In this document: piece after piece, positions 6,544 through 14,158 of the stretch | Layout of the letters: each line of letters starts with the position of its first letter | How positions within the stretch are numbered: position 1 is the stretch's first letter | Made by a program: the position numbers and the translations under genes | Origin: an uncultured Collinsella sp. | GTDB lineage: Bacteria > Actinomycetota > Coriobacteriia > Coriobacteriales > Coriobacteriaceae | Length of the DNA stretch: 37,413 nucleotides | Direction: 5' to 3' | NCBI GenBank assembly: GCA_900544115.1 | Contig: UQTW01000025.1 | Coordinates: forward strand, 1 to 37,413 | Notes under the pieces: model-generated | Told to the model about the DNA's origin: nothing | Databases searched by the model: none | Seen by the model: the letters and a program-made list of their open reading frames with translations, nothing else

Positions 6544-7861
6544 TGAACGTGCTCCAAACGTGATGCAGGCCGGCGATGAACTTGTCGATGTCGGCCTTGT
6601 CGTTGTAGAAGGCTACGCTGGCGCGGCAGCAGGCAAGGTTCTCGACGCCCAGCCAGGTGAGCAGCGGCTGCGCGCAGTGGTGACCGGCGCGGATGCAGAC
6701 GCCGTCCATGTCCATGATGCTCGCGACATCGTGCGGGTGGATGCCCTTGACGTTAAAGCTCACGACGCCGTGGTGGTTGTCCCAATAGATGGAGCCGATG
6801 ATCTGGACAAAGTCGAGCTGCATGAGTTCGCCCATCAGATAGTGGACGAGTGCTTGCTCGCGGGCCTGGATGTTCTCGTAACCCACGGTGTTGACCAGGT
6901 AGTCGAGTGCCGCACCCGTGGCGAAGATGCCGGCGGCGTCCTGCGTGCCGGCCTCGAACTTCTCGGGGACGGGAGCCCAGACGGCATCCTGCTCGGTGAC
7001 CGAATCGATCATCTCGCCGCCGGTGAGCATGGGCGGCATGGCGTTGAGCAGGTCCATCTTGCCCCACAGCACGCCGATGCCCATGGGGCCCATGGCCTTG
7101 TGCGCGCTAAAGGCAAAGAAGTCGGCGCCCAGGTCGGCCACATCGACCGGCATGTGCGGCAGCGACTGCGCACCGTCGACGACCAAGTAGCCGCCGTACT
7201 TGTGCACGAGCTTGCCGAGGTTCTTGACCGGGTTCTCAACGCCCAGAACGTTAGAGACCTGTCCCACGGCCAAGATCTTGGTCTTGGGGCCCACCTTGGA
7301 CAGAACCTCCTCGGTGGTGAGCTGGCCGGTCTTGGTGGGGTAGAGGTAGACGAGCTTGGCGCCGGTCTCGCGGCAGACCTGCTGCCACGGGATCAGGTTG
7401 GAGTGGTGCTCCATGATGGTGATGACGACCTCGTCACCGGGCTCGAGTACCGTGGGTGCAAAGCTCTTGGCGACCAGGTTGAGCGACTCGCTCGTGTTGC
7501 GGGTGAAGACGACCTCGTTGGCCTGTGAGGCGCCGATGAGGTCAGCGATCTGCTGGCGGACCTTCGCGATGGCGTCGGTGGCCTCGACGGACAGCGAGTA
7601 CAGGCCGCGCAGGGGGTTGGCGTTCATGCGCTGGTAGAAGTCGCGTTCGGCGTCGAGCACACGGGCAGGGCGCTGCGCGGTGGCGGCACTATCGAGGAAG
7701 GCGATCTCGGGATGCTGCTGGAACAGCGGGAACTGTGCCTTGTAGGGGTTGGTCTCGATGTCTACGGTAGGCCAGCCGCGCGAGGCCTCGTCGCTGGCGT
7801 CGAGCTCCATGGGCTCGGGGGCGGTACAGGTGTCGCATTTAACGTGCTCGGTGTCGATCAT
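6536..7861 (-). CDS. sufS: SufS group II cysteine desulfurase
   Basis: The protein has 441 residues. The PLP-binding lysine is Lys255 in FSAHKAMGP. The catalytic persulfide Cys396 lies in RAGHHCAQP, and the PLP-contacting block is VVDGAQSLPH. The enzyme takes sulfur from L-cysteine, giving alanine and a protein persulfide that SufU accepts. An N-terminal extension of about 40 residues precedes the usual start of the family (about NPYKAQFPLF) and holds a CDTC motif at residues 9-12, which is unusual. The ATG at 7861 overlaps the sufD stop by ATGA, and the gene overlaps sufU by 8 bp downstream, so it is translated within the coupled suf operon. Confidence 0.93.
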   Translation of the reverse strand: MIDTEHVKCDTCTAPEPMELDASDEASRGWPTVDIETNPYKAQFPLFQQHPEIAFLDSAATAQRPARVLDAERDFYQRMNANPLRGLYSLSVEATDAIAKVRQQIADLIGASQANEVVFTRNTSESLNLVAKSFAPTVLEPGDEVVITIMEHHSNLIPWQQVCRETGAKLVYLYPTKTGQLTTEEVLSKVGPKTKILAVGQVSNVLGVENPVKNLGKLVHKYGGYLVVDGAQSLPHMPVDVADLGADFFAFSAHKAMGPMGIGVLWGKMDLLNAMPPMLTGGEMIDSVTEQDAVWAPVPEKFEAGTQDAAGIFATGAALDYLVNTVGYENIQAREQALVHYLMGELMQLDFVQIIGSIYWDNHHGVVSFNVKGIHPHDVASIMDMDGVCIRAGHHCAQPLLTWLGVENLACCRASVAFYNDKADIDKFIAGLHHVWSTFNG

Positions 7862-9129
7862 GCGAGCTCCTCTTCAAAGTTGTCGATCAGGTTGTTTCCC
7901 AAGCGGACGACGGCGGCGCGGGTACGCTCGTCGGTGGCGGAAAGCGCGGCGTCTTCCAGCTTGGCGCGGATGAACAGGTCCTCGGCGGCGTTTTGGTCAA
8001 GGCCGCGGCAGGCGAGGTAGAACAGCTGCTCGTCGCGGACGTGACCGATGGTGGCGCCGTGGTTGCCGGCGACGTCGTCCTCGTCACAGAGAATGACGGG
8101 AACGGTCTTGTTGTCGACGCCCTTGTTGGCCAAAAGCACCGTCTCGCGCTCGGTACCGGTTGCACCCTTGCAGCCGTGCACGAGGTCGATGGTGCCGCGG
8201 TAGACCTTCTTGGACGTGCCGGTCAGCACGCCGTTGGCGTCGATCTCGCACTCGGTCTTGCGACCGCGGTGGCGCAGCTCGTAGTTAAAGTCGCGCACCT
8301 GCTCGCGGGCGCCCAGGTAGTCAGTATCGATGGTGACCTTGGCGGTATCGCCCAGCAGGTCGCCGGCAAGGCCGGTGGCGCTGGCGCCGGCACCCAGGAC
8401 GGTGTGCTGCACGTTGACGCGCGCGCCCTCGTCCAGGAACAGGCCGGTGTCGTCGAGCGCGATCCAGCTATCGTCGAGCGTCTGCGTGCAGGTCACGTTG
8501 ACGGTGGCGTATTCGTTGGCACACACGCGTAGCACGGAGCCCACGACACCCTCGCCGGCAACGGGGGAGTCCAGGGCGATCTGCAGATTGAGCGTCGACT
8601 GGGGACGGGCGACGACGTCGATGGCGGCGATGGCCGCGGCGGCATCGACACCGCTCACGCGCACGGTAACCGTGGCGTGCTTGTATGCGGGCACATCGAT
8701 GACGATGCGCTTGGTAGCGTGCTCGGCCAAGTAGGCGTAGGCAGCCTCGCCCATGCCAGTTTCGAAGGCCTCAGCGGGGGAGAGCTCCTCCTCCAGCTTA
8801 ATGGCACCGGCCTGGTAGACAGAGGTGGCGGGCACGTCGAGCTCGGTCTCGGGCGTGATGCGGGCGCGGTCGGCGGCATCACCGGGGGCGGAGGCACGGC
8901 GCTCGGGGAAGCGCTCGGCCATGGCGTCCATGGCGGTGCCAAACGCGTCGGCAGCGCCGGAAAACTGCTCGTCCAGCCCCTCGACCTCAATGGTCTCGGC
9001 GGGAGCGGCGGCAAGCTCGTCAGAGAGCTCGAGCTTGGTCTGGTTCATCTTGAGCCAACCCCAAGTGGCAGCCGGCATCGCATTAACCTGCTCGAGCGTG
9101 GTAGTAGCGGCGTTGGTTTCCTGTTTCAT
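7858..9129 (-). CDS. sufD: SufD, SufBCD complex subunit
   Basis: This 423-residue SufB/SufD-family protein has the family beta-helix core: CNEYATVNVTCTQTLDDSW, KVTIDTDYLGAREQVRDFNY, and the C-terminal block CDEDDVAGNHGATIGHVRDEQLFYLACRGL. It pairs with SufB to form the heterodimer that binds SufC and builds the nascent cluster. The His in GNHGATIGH matches the conserved cluster-site histidine of SufD. The first 100 or so residues are Ala-rich and poorly conserved, as usual for SufD. Its start overlaps the sufB stop (TAATG at 9129), and its end overlaps the sufS start. Confidence 0.88.
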   Translation of the reverse strand: MKQETNAATTTLEQVNAMPAATWGWLKMNQTKLELSDELAAAPAETIEVEGLDEQFSGAADAFGTAMDAMAERFPERRASAPGDAADRARITPETELDVPATSVYQAGAIKLEEELSPAEAFETGMGEAAYAYLAEHATKRIVIDVPAYKHATVTVRVSGVDAAAAIAAIDVVARPQSTLNLQIALDSPVAGEGVVGSVLRVCANEYATVNVTCTQTLDDSWIALDDTGLFLDEGARVNVQHTVLGAGASATGLAGDLLGDTAKVTIDTDYLGAREQVRDFNYELRHRGRKTECEIDANGVLTGTSKKVYRGTIDLVHGCKGATGTERETVLLANKGVDNKTVPVILCDEDDVAGNHGATIGHVRDEQLFYLACRGLDQNAAEDLFIRAKLEDAALSATDERTRAAVVRLGNNLIDNFEEELA

Positions 9130-10541
9130 TATCCGATCGCTCCTTCCATCTCGAGCTTGATCAGGTTGTTCATCTCGACGGCGTACTCCAGCGGCAGCTC
9201 CTTGGAGACCGGGTTGGCAAAGCCGTTGACGATCATGGTGCGGGCCTCTTCCTCCGAGATGCCGCGGCTCATCAGGTAGAACACCTTGTCGTCGCCGATG
9301 CGGCCGATGGTGGCCTCGTGGCCGATGTCGACGTTCTTGGCGCGGATGTCCATGGCGGGGATGGTGTCGGAGCGGCTCTGGTCGTCGAGCATGAGCGACT
9401 GGCAGCTCACGGTTGCCTTGGAACCCTCGGCCTTGGGCGTGGCCACGATGGAGCTGCGGAAGGTCTGAATGCCGCCGCTCTTGGAGATGCCCTTGGTCTC
9501 GACGGTTGCCGAGGTCTCGGGGGCGTTGAGCACGACCTTACAGCCGGTATCGAGGTTCTGCCCGGCGCCGGCAAAGGTGATGCCGGTAAAGCTCGACCGG
9601 GCGCGGCGGCCGTTGAGCACACTCATGGGGTAGAGGTAGCCCACGTGGCTGCCGAAGGAGCCACTGATCCACTCTATGTCGCCATCCTCGTCCACGCGCG
9701 CACGCTTGGTGTTGAGGTTGTACATGTTTTTGGACCAGTTCTCGATGGTCGAGTAGCGCAGGTGCGCACGCTTGCCCACAAAGAGCTCGACGGCGCCGGC
9801 GTGGAGGTTGGCCACGTTGTACTTGGGCGCGGAACAGCCCTCGATAAAGTGCAGGTCGGCATCGTCCTCGACAATGATGAGCGTGTGCTCAAACTGGCCG
9901 GCACCCTTGGCATTGAGGCGGAAGTAGCTCTGCAGCGGGAAGTCGAGCTTGGTGCCCTTGGGCACGTAGACAAACGAGCCGCCCGACCATACGGCGCCGT
10001 GCAGGGCCGCAAATTTGTGGTCGGTGGGCGGGATGAGCGTCATAAACTTCTCGTGGATGAGCGGCTCCCACTGCGGGTCGTGCAGGGCCTCCTCGATGCC
10101 GGAGTACACGATACCCATCTTGGACGCCGTGTCCTGCATGTTGTGGTAGACCAGCTCGGAGTCGTACTGCGCGCCGACGCCCGCCAGGTAGCTGCGCTCG
10201 GCCTCGGGGATGCCCAGGCGCTCAAAGGTGTTCTTGATGTCGTCGGGCACCGACTCCCAGTCGTGCTTTTGGTCGGTGTTGGGCTTGACGTAGGTGACGA
10301 TGTTGTCCATGTCCAGGCCCTCGATGGAGGGGCCCCACGTCGGATCCGGGAAGCGGTTGAAGATCTCGAGGGACTTGAGGCGCAGGTCGAGCATCCACTG
10401 CGGCTCGTCCTTCTTGGCGCTGATCTCGCGCACGATGTCGGGCGTGATGCCGGCGTCGAGGCGCTCGAATCCCTCCTCGCCGTAGGTGAAGTCGTAGAGG
10501 CTGCGGTCGATGTCCGCGACCTCGGTGCGGTTCTTGGTCAT
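9129..10541 (-). CDS. sufB: SufB, SufBCD complex scaffold subunit
   Basis: The protein has 470 residues, a normal SufB length. Typical blocks are YHNMQDTASKMGIVYSGIEE, PPTDHKFAALHGAVWSGGSF, IEGCSAPKYNVANLHAGAVE, and the C-terminal DIGHEATIGRIGDDKVFYLM followed by SRGISEEEA. SufB carries the scaffold site where the cluster forms, with SufD and the ATPase SufC, in the cytoplasm. It begins 12 bp after the sufC stop, with AAAGGGG upstream of the ATG at 10541, and shares the TAATG overlap with sufD. It lies second in the operon. Confidence 0.93.
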   Translation of the reverse strand: MTKNRTEVADIDRSLYDFTYGEEGFERLDAGITPDIVREISAKKDEPQWMLDLRLKSLEIFNRFPDPTWGPSIEGLDMDNIVTYVKPNTDQKHDWESVPDDIKNTFERLGIPEAERSYLAGVGAQYDSELVYHNMQDTASKMGIVYSGIEEALHDPQWEPLIHEKFMTLIPPTDHKFAALHGAVWSGGSFVYVPKGTKLDFPLQSYFRLNAKGAGQFEHTLIIVEDDADLHFIEGCSAPKYNVANLHAGAVELFVGKRAHLRYSTIENWSKNMYNLNTKRARVDEDGDIEWISGSFGSHVGYLYPMSVLNGRRARSSFTGITFAGAGQNLDTGCKVVLNAPETSATVETKGISKSGGIQTFRSSIVATPKAEGSKATVSCQSLMLDDQSRSDTIPAMDIRAKNVDIGHEATIGRIGDDKVFYLMSRGISEEEARTMIVNGFANPVSKELPLEYAVEMNNLIKLEMEGAIG

Positions 10542-10553
10542 TGCGTCGCCCCT

Positions 10554-11354
10554 TTACGCCTGCTGCTCGGCAGCGGCGGCCTCGGCCTGGGCGCGCTGCT
10601 CGGCTGCCTCGCGCTCGAAGGCTTCAAAGCCGTTCTTGTCGATCCAGGGGATGAGCGAGGCGTCGTCCTCGCGCACGATGTGGCCCTTGACCATAACGTG
10701 GACGCGGTCGACATCCAGGTGCTCCAGGATGCGCGTATTGTGCGTGATGATGAGCATGGAACCGTCGCAGCTCTTGCGGTAGGCGTCCATGCCGTGGCTG
10801 ACGGTGGAAAGCGCGTCGACGTCCAGACCCGAGTCGGTCTCGTCCAGAATGGCGAGCTTGGGCTGCAGCAGCAGAAGCTGGAGCATCTCGACCTTCTTCT
10901 TCTCGCCGCCCGAGAAGCCCACGCCCAGCTCACGGTTGAGGTAGGCGGTGTCCATGTTGAGCTCAGCTGCGAGCTCCTTGACGCGACGGCGGAACTCCTT
11001 GCCCTTCATTTCCAGGCCGGGGCGGCCGGCGATGCTGGCGCGCAAAAAGCTCGACAGCGGCACGCCCGGGATCTCGACCGGGGCCTGGAAGCTCAGGAAC
11101 AGGCCGGCGCGGGAGCGCTTGTCGGTGGTGAGCTCGGTGATGTCCTGGCCGTCAAAGACGATGCGGCCGTCCTGCACGGTGTAGACGGGGTCGCCCATGA
11201 CCAGGTGGCCGAGGGTGGACTTGCCGGCGCCGTTGGGGCCCATCAGCACGTGGGTCTCGCCGGCGGCGACGTTGAGGTTGACATTGTGGAGGATGGTCTT
11301 CTCGTCCACGGAGGCGGTGAGACCTTCGATGGAAAGCAGCGGATTTGCGCTCAT
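10554..11354 (-). CDS. sufC: SufC, SUF-system ATPase
   Basis: This 266-residue ABC-type ATPase has Walker A GPNGAGKST, Q-loop LFLSFQAPVEIPG, signature FSGGEKKK, Walker B LAILDETDSGLDVDAL, and the H-loop LIITHNTRIL. The ETDSGLD form is typical of SufC. Its ATP cycle rearranges SufB-SufD during cluster assembly. I start it at 11354 (MSANPLLSIEGL), with AGAGGGAC just upstream. The ATG 30 bp earlier has no ribosome site. The last 25 residues are an Ala/Glu/Gln-rich tail. It is the first gene of the sufCBDSU operon and is divergent from the Rrf2 regulator. Confidence 0.93.
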   Translation of the reverse strand: MSANPLLSIEGLTASVDEKTILHNVNLNVAAGETHVLMGPNGAGKSTLGHLVMGDPVYTVQDGRIVFDGQDITELTTDKRSRAGLFLSFQAPVEIPGVPLSSFLRASIAGRPGLEMKGKEFRRRVKELAAELNMDTAYLNRELGVGFSGGEKKKVEMLQLLLLQPKLAILDETDSGLDVDALSTVSHGMDAYRKSCDGSMLIITHNTRILEHLDVDRVHVMVKGHIVREDDASLIPWIDKNGFEAFEREAAEQRAQAEAAAAEQQA

Positions 11355-11418
11355 GCTGTCCCTCTCTGTATATGGTGTACTCATAGGTGTACTAAACCCT
11401 AGGAATCTTCTCGGAATA

Positions 11419-11446
11419 AAGTTACTATGGGTTCGGCGTTAGTCAA
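11419..11446 (-). promoter_or_regulatory. Candidate suf operon promoter
   Basis: On the minus strand a TTGACT -35 (11441-11446) and TAACTT -10 (11419-11424) are separated by 16 bp. This places the transcript start about 55-60 nt before the sufC ATG. The 29-bp palindrome copy 2 lies about 40 bp upstream of the -35. That would suit an upstream regulator site less well than direct occlusion. Confidence 0.45.
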
Positions 11447-11484
11447 GGGAAAACCCGACTAATCCACTCGACTTTTCTAATTCT

Positions 11485-11513
11485 GGGACAAAATAACCTG
11501 TTGTGTTTGTCCC
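11485..11513. repeat. 29-bp palindrome, copy 2
   Basis: GGGACAAA and TTTGTCCC arms are separated by exactly 13 bp. It lies in the sufC-rrf2 divergent intergenic region, in inverted orientation to copy 3, 15 bp away. It could be an Rrf2 operator or half of a REP pair. Confidence 0.85.
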
Positions 11514-11528
11514 ACTTACTTAAGATTT

Positions 11529-11557
11529 GGGACAAACAAACTTGGTTATGTTGTCCC
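11529..11557. repeat. 29-bp palindrome, copy 3
   Basis: GGGACAAA and GTTGTCCC arms (one mismatch in the right arm) are 13 bp apart. It ends 21 bp before the rrf2 start codon and just before its GGGAGG ribosome site. It is preceded by CTTAAGATTT, whose TAAGAT (11521-11526) could also be an rrf2 -10 box. Its position would let a bound protein block rrf2 transcription. Confidence 0.83.
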
Positions 11558-11578
11558 AGATGCAATGGGAGGGTAGGT

Positions 11579-12010
11579 ATGCTCATTTCTTCCAAGGGCC
11601 GCTATGCCCTCCGGCTGATGATCTATATCGCGGCGCTGGGCGACGCCGAGGGCAAGATTGCCCTGCGCGAGGTCGCCGACCGCGAACATATCTCGCAAAA
11701 GTATTTGGAGCAGCTGGTTCGTCCGCTTATGAAGGCGGGCCTGCTTAAGAGCGTGCGCGGCAAGGGCGGCGGCTACATGATGGCCAAGGATCCCTCCGAG
11801 GTGCGTGCTGGCGACATCCTGCGCGCCGTCGAGGGCAGCACGGCTCCGGTGGCGTGCGATGGCATCGACAACAGCTGCGCCCGCAGCGATCTCTGCTCGA
11901 CCGTCAAATTCTGGCGCGGTCTGGACGACGTGATCGAAAAGTACGTCGACGGCGTGACGTTGGCCGACCTTGCTGCCGTCCCCGAGATCAACTTCGACAT
12001 TAAGCTGTAG
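11579..12010 (+). CDS. Rrf2-family transcriptional regulator, IscR/SufR-like
   Basis: This 143-residue Rrf2 protein has the winged-helix pattern MLISSKGRYALRLMIYIA (residues 1-18), IALREVADREHISQKYLEQL (27-46), and the wing LLKSVRGKGGGYMMAK (55-70). Three cysteines, Cys93, Cys100 and Cys106 (CX6CX5C), match the region where IscR-type members ligate an iron-sulfur cluster. It is therefore likely to sense cluster supply and repress suf when clusters are plentiful. The ATG at 11579 follows GGGAGGGTAGGT; an upstream in-frame start at 11501 lies within the palindromes and is rejected. It is divergent from sufC, with two palindromes between them as candidate operators. Direct control is inferred. 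Confidence 0.88.
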   Translation: MLISSKGRYALRLMIYIAALGDAEGKIALREVADREHISQKYLEQLVRPLMKAGLLKSVRGKGGGYMMAKDPSEVRAGDILRAVEGSTAPVACDGIDNSCARSDLCSTVKFWRGLDDVIEKYVDGVTLADLAAVPEINFDIKL

Positions 12011-12149
12011 GTTGAGCGCAATTCCTTAAGATTTCGCGGAGGGTTGTTGCCGTTTACCGAGGGGTTGTTGTGCAACAACGGGCGAGCTGCAATACTTATT
12101 TTTATCTTTGCAAACTGCACTTTAACTACACCAATGCAGGGAGGATCTT
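12011..12149 (+). promoter_or_regulatory. Upstream region of the sorted wall protein
   Basis: This 139-bp gap has another CTTAAGATTT (about 12025) and a 7-bp inverted repeat GTTGTTG-TG-CAACAAC at 12064-12079. A candidate promoter is TTGTGC (12068-12073), then 17 bp, then AATACT, which would place the palindrome on the -35. The following gene has a GGGAGG ribosome site at about 12140. Confidence 0.35.
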
Positions 12150-13958
12150 ATGCAGCCCAAGCATTCTGCGATTGTCGCGGGCCTGACGCTGGCGCTTTCG
12201 TTTGGCGCCGTTTCCGCGCCGGCACCCGCCGCTGCCGAGGAGCCCACGCCGGGCGTTGCCTCGGATGCGACCGATATCGATAAGGGTCTCTATACCCAGC
12301 AGTCCTTTTCGGGCGTGCTGAGGTCGGTCCAGGGCGTTTCGTTTGTTAACGTGACTCCCGAGATGAAGTACTTCACCAAATATGAGAGTCACGGCAACTA
12401 TAACCAGGGCTTTTCGTACGGTGACGGTTATAACGCGCTGGGTTATTACCAGTTCGACCGTCGTTGGTCGCTCATTCCGTTTATGAAGCAGGCCTACAAC
12501 TACAACCCCGAAAAATACAGCATGCTCAAGGATGCGATTGATCGCGGCAGCGAGATTTCCAACATGAGCAATGCCATGTACGAGAACGGCCAGCTCACCG
12601 AGTTGGGCCGTATTGCGCAGGAGGCCTTCCAGGGCGCTTATAACATCGATCCTGTTGAGTTCTCAGCTCTTCAAGATGCCTATGCGTACAACTCGTACTA
12701 TGCGGTGACCGAGGCGTGGCTCAAGAGTGGCCTGGGCATTGATATTTCGGGCCGTGCCGATTGCGTTAAGGGCATGGTGTGGAGCATCACCAACATGTGC
12801 GGCACCGGTGGCTGCAGGGACTTCTTCCGTTGGGCGAATCTCTCCAACGATATGTCCGACCGCGAGTTTGTGACGGCGCTTTCCAACAGTGTGGTCAATA
12901 ACGTGGCGACCAAGTATTCGAGCCAGCCCCAGTATCATGAGGGCTGGAAGAACCGCTACCGCAATGAGCTGAAGGACTGCTTGGTTTATATCGCCGAGGA
13001 CGAGGCCGCTGCGACGCCCGTGCAGCCCGAACCTACGCCGGCGCCCTCGCCGACGCCTGATTCGAATGACGACTCGAGCGACGATGCCAACGATGACAGG
13101 ATGGATGCGCCCTCGACCGGTGCTGATGGTGATGGCTCTGCTGGTGGCACTACCAACAACGGCTCTACCTCGAACGGTTCCGATTCAAACGGCTCTGCAG
13201 CGGGCGATTCGTCTTCAAGCTCTGCCGGCAATACGGACAGCGACGCTTCTGGTTCGACCGGCGCTGGCACCTCTAACTCATCCACCGGCTCGAGCGATTC
13301 GTCCGTTGGCACCGGCTCTAACAACGGCTCCGGCTCTGACGCAACCCCTGGTTCCGATGCTTCCAAGGATGACTCGAATAAGGCGCCGGACGTTCCCGTT
13401 GCTTCGCCGGACAAGAAGCCTTCTTTCTCCGAGCAGCTTGGCTCTACGCTGGGCTCTTCGCTGATGGCTGGCGTCAATAACGGCTCGACCCAGAACAAGG
13501 GCAACTCTGATCAGGTTTCCACGGAAAAGATCGAAGCCGCAAAGGGCGACTCCAAGGACAAGGCTTCCGAGAAGACCGAATCCGATAAGGGTTCTAGCTC
13601 TGAGGAGAAGAGCGACAAGTCCGAACAGAAGAAGGACGAGGATAAGAAGTCTGAATCTGAGGAGAAGGACAAGAGCAAGGCCGAGGGCGAAAAGAAACAG
13701 TCCGAAGACGACGACAAGAGCGGTGCTGACAACCAGGTCCAAGAGCAAAATGACTCCAAAACGGTGACCACCACGACCACGACGACTACAACTACCAAGT
13801 CCTCGGGCGGCAACATGCCCAAGACGGGCGATCTGATTGTGATGGCGAGCCTTGCCAGCGCGAGCTTGGCCACACTGGGCGCTACGTCTATCGTAAGTGG
13901 TAAGCATAAGCTCGATCAGCAGAAGAAGGCTTCTGGGGAGGACGGCTCGGAGGAGTAA
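12150..13958 (+). CDS. Secreted lysozyme/transglycosylase-like surface protein with sorting signal
   Basis: The protein has 602 residues. A signal peptide (1-29, ending APAPAAAE) leads to a globular domain at about 68-290. There KYESHGNYNQG (Glu79) and NALGYYQFDRR resemble the ES and GLMQI motifs of lytic transglycosylases, so I infer peptidoglycan cleavage. Three later Cys lie in DCVKGMVWSI and MCGTGGCRDFF. A stalk follows, first Pro/Thr, then Ser/Gly/Asp/Asn-rich, then Lys/Glu-rich (about 460-535), then a run of ten Thr. The C-terminus is MPKTGD (556-561), a hydrophobic span, SGKHK and an acidic tail, i.e. a sortase signal with Met for the usual Leu. It should be wall-anchored. A strong terminator follows at 13990-14025, so it is probably monocistronic. 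The hydrolase call is less certain than the surface anchoring. Confidence 0.75.
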   Translation: MQPKHSAIVAGLTLALSFGAVSAPAPAAAEEPTPGVASDATDIDKGLYTQQSFSGVLRSVQGVSFVNVTPEMKYFTKYESHGNYNQGFSYGDGYNALGYYQFDRRWSLIPFMKQAYNYNPEKYSMLKDAIDRGSEISNMSNAMYENGQLTELGRIAQEAFQGAYNIDPVEFSALQDAYAYNSYYAVTEAWLKSGLGIDISGRADCVKGMVWSITNMCGTGGCRDFFRWANLSNDMSDREFVTALSNSVVNNVATKYSSQPQYHEGWKNRYRNELKDCLVYIAEDEAAATPVQPEPTPAPSPTPDSNDDSSDDANDDRMDAPSTGADGDGSAGGTTNNGSTSNGSDSNGSAAGDSSSSSAGNTDSDASGSTGAGTSNSSTGSSDSSVGTGSNNGSGSDATPGSDASKDDSNKAPDVPVASPDKKPSFSEQLGSTLGSSLMAGVNNGSTQNKGNSDQVSTEKIEAAKGDSKDKASEKTESDKGSSSEEKSDKSEQKKDEDKKSESEEKDKSKAEGEKKQSEDDDKSGADNQVQEQNDSKTVTTTTTTTTTTKSSGGNMPKTGDLIVMASLASASLATLGATSIVSGKHKLDQQKKASGEDGSEE

Positions 13959-13989
13959 TCTTCTAGATCGTTTTCTATAAGAGTTTGGG

Positions 13990-14025
13990 ACGGGGTCCGG
14001 TGCGGCGGCATCGGGCCCCGTTTTT
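13990..14025 (+). terminator. Intrinsic terminator after the surface protein
   Basis: A 14-bp stem (ACGGGGTCCGGTGC / GCATCGGGCCCCGT, two G-T pairs) with a GGCG loop is followed by TTTTT. It lies 31 bp after the stop at 13958. Confidence 0.92.
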
Positions 14026-14158
14026 GTTGTGCAACGATTTGTTATGCCCCCTCGGGGGTCTGCTGCTACCGTTGCCCGAAACGTTTGCATGTCGATATTG
14101 TTGCGCTCTACCCGCTCGCTACAATGGGCATCGTGCTGCGTTAGAAGGAGAGTTTACG

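Noticed and set aside
9318..11402. 694-codon plus-strand open frame opposite sufB and sufC
   Set aside because: It is a shadow of the GC-rich suf genes. It resembles no protein family and is incompatible with certain SufB and SufC motifs on the other strand.
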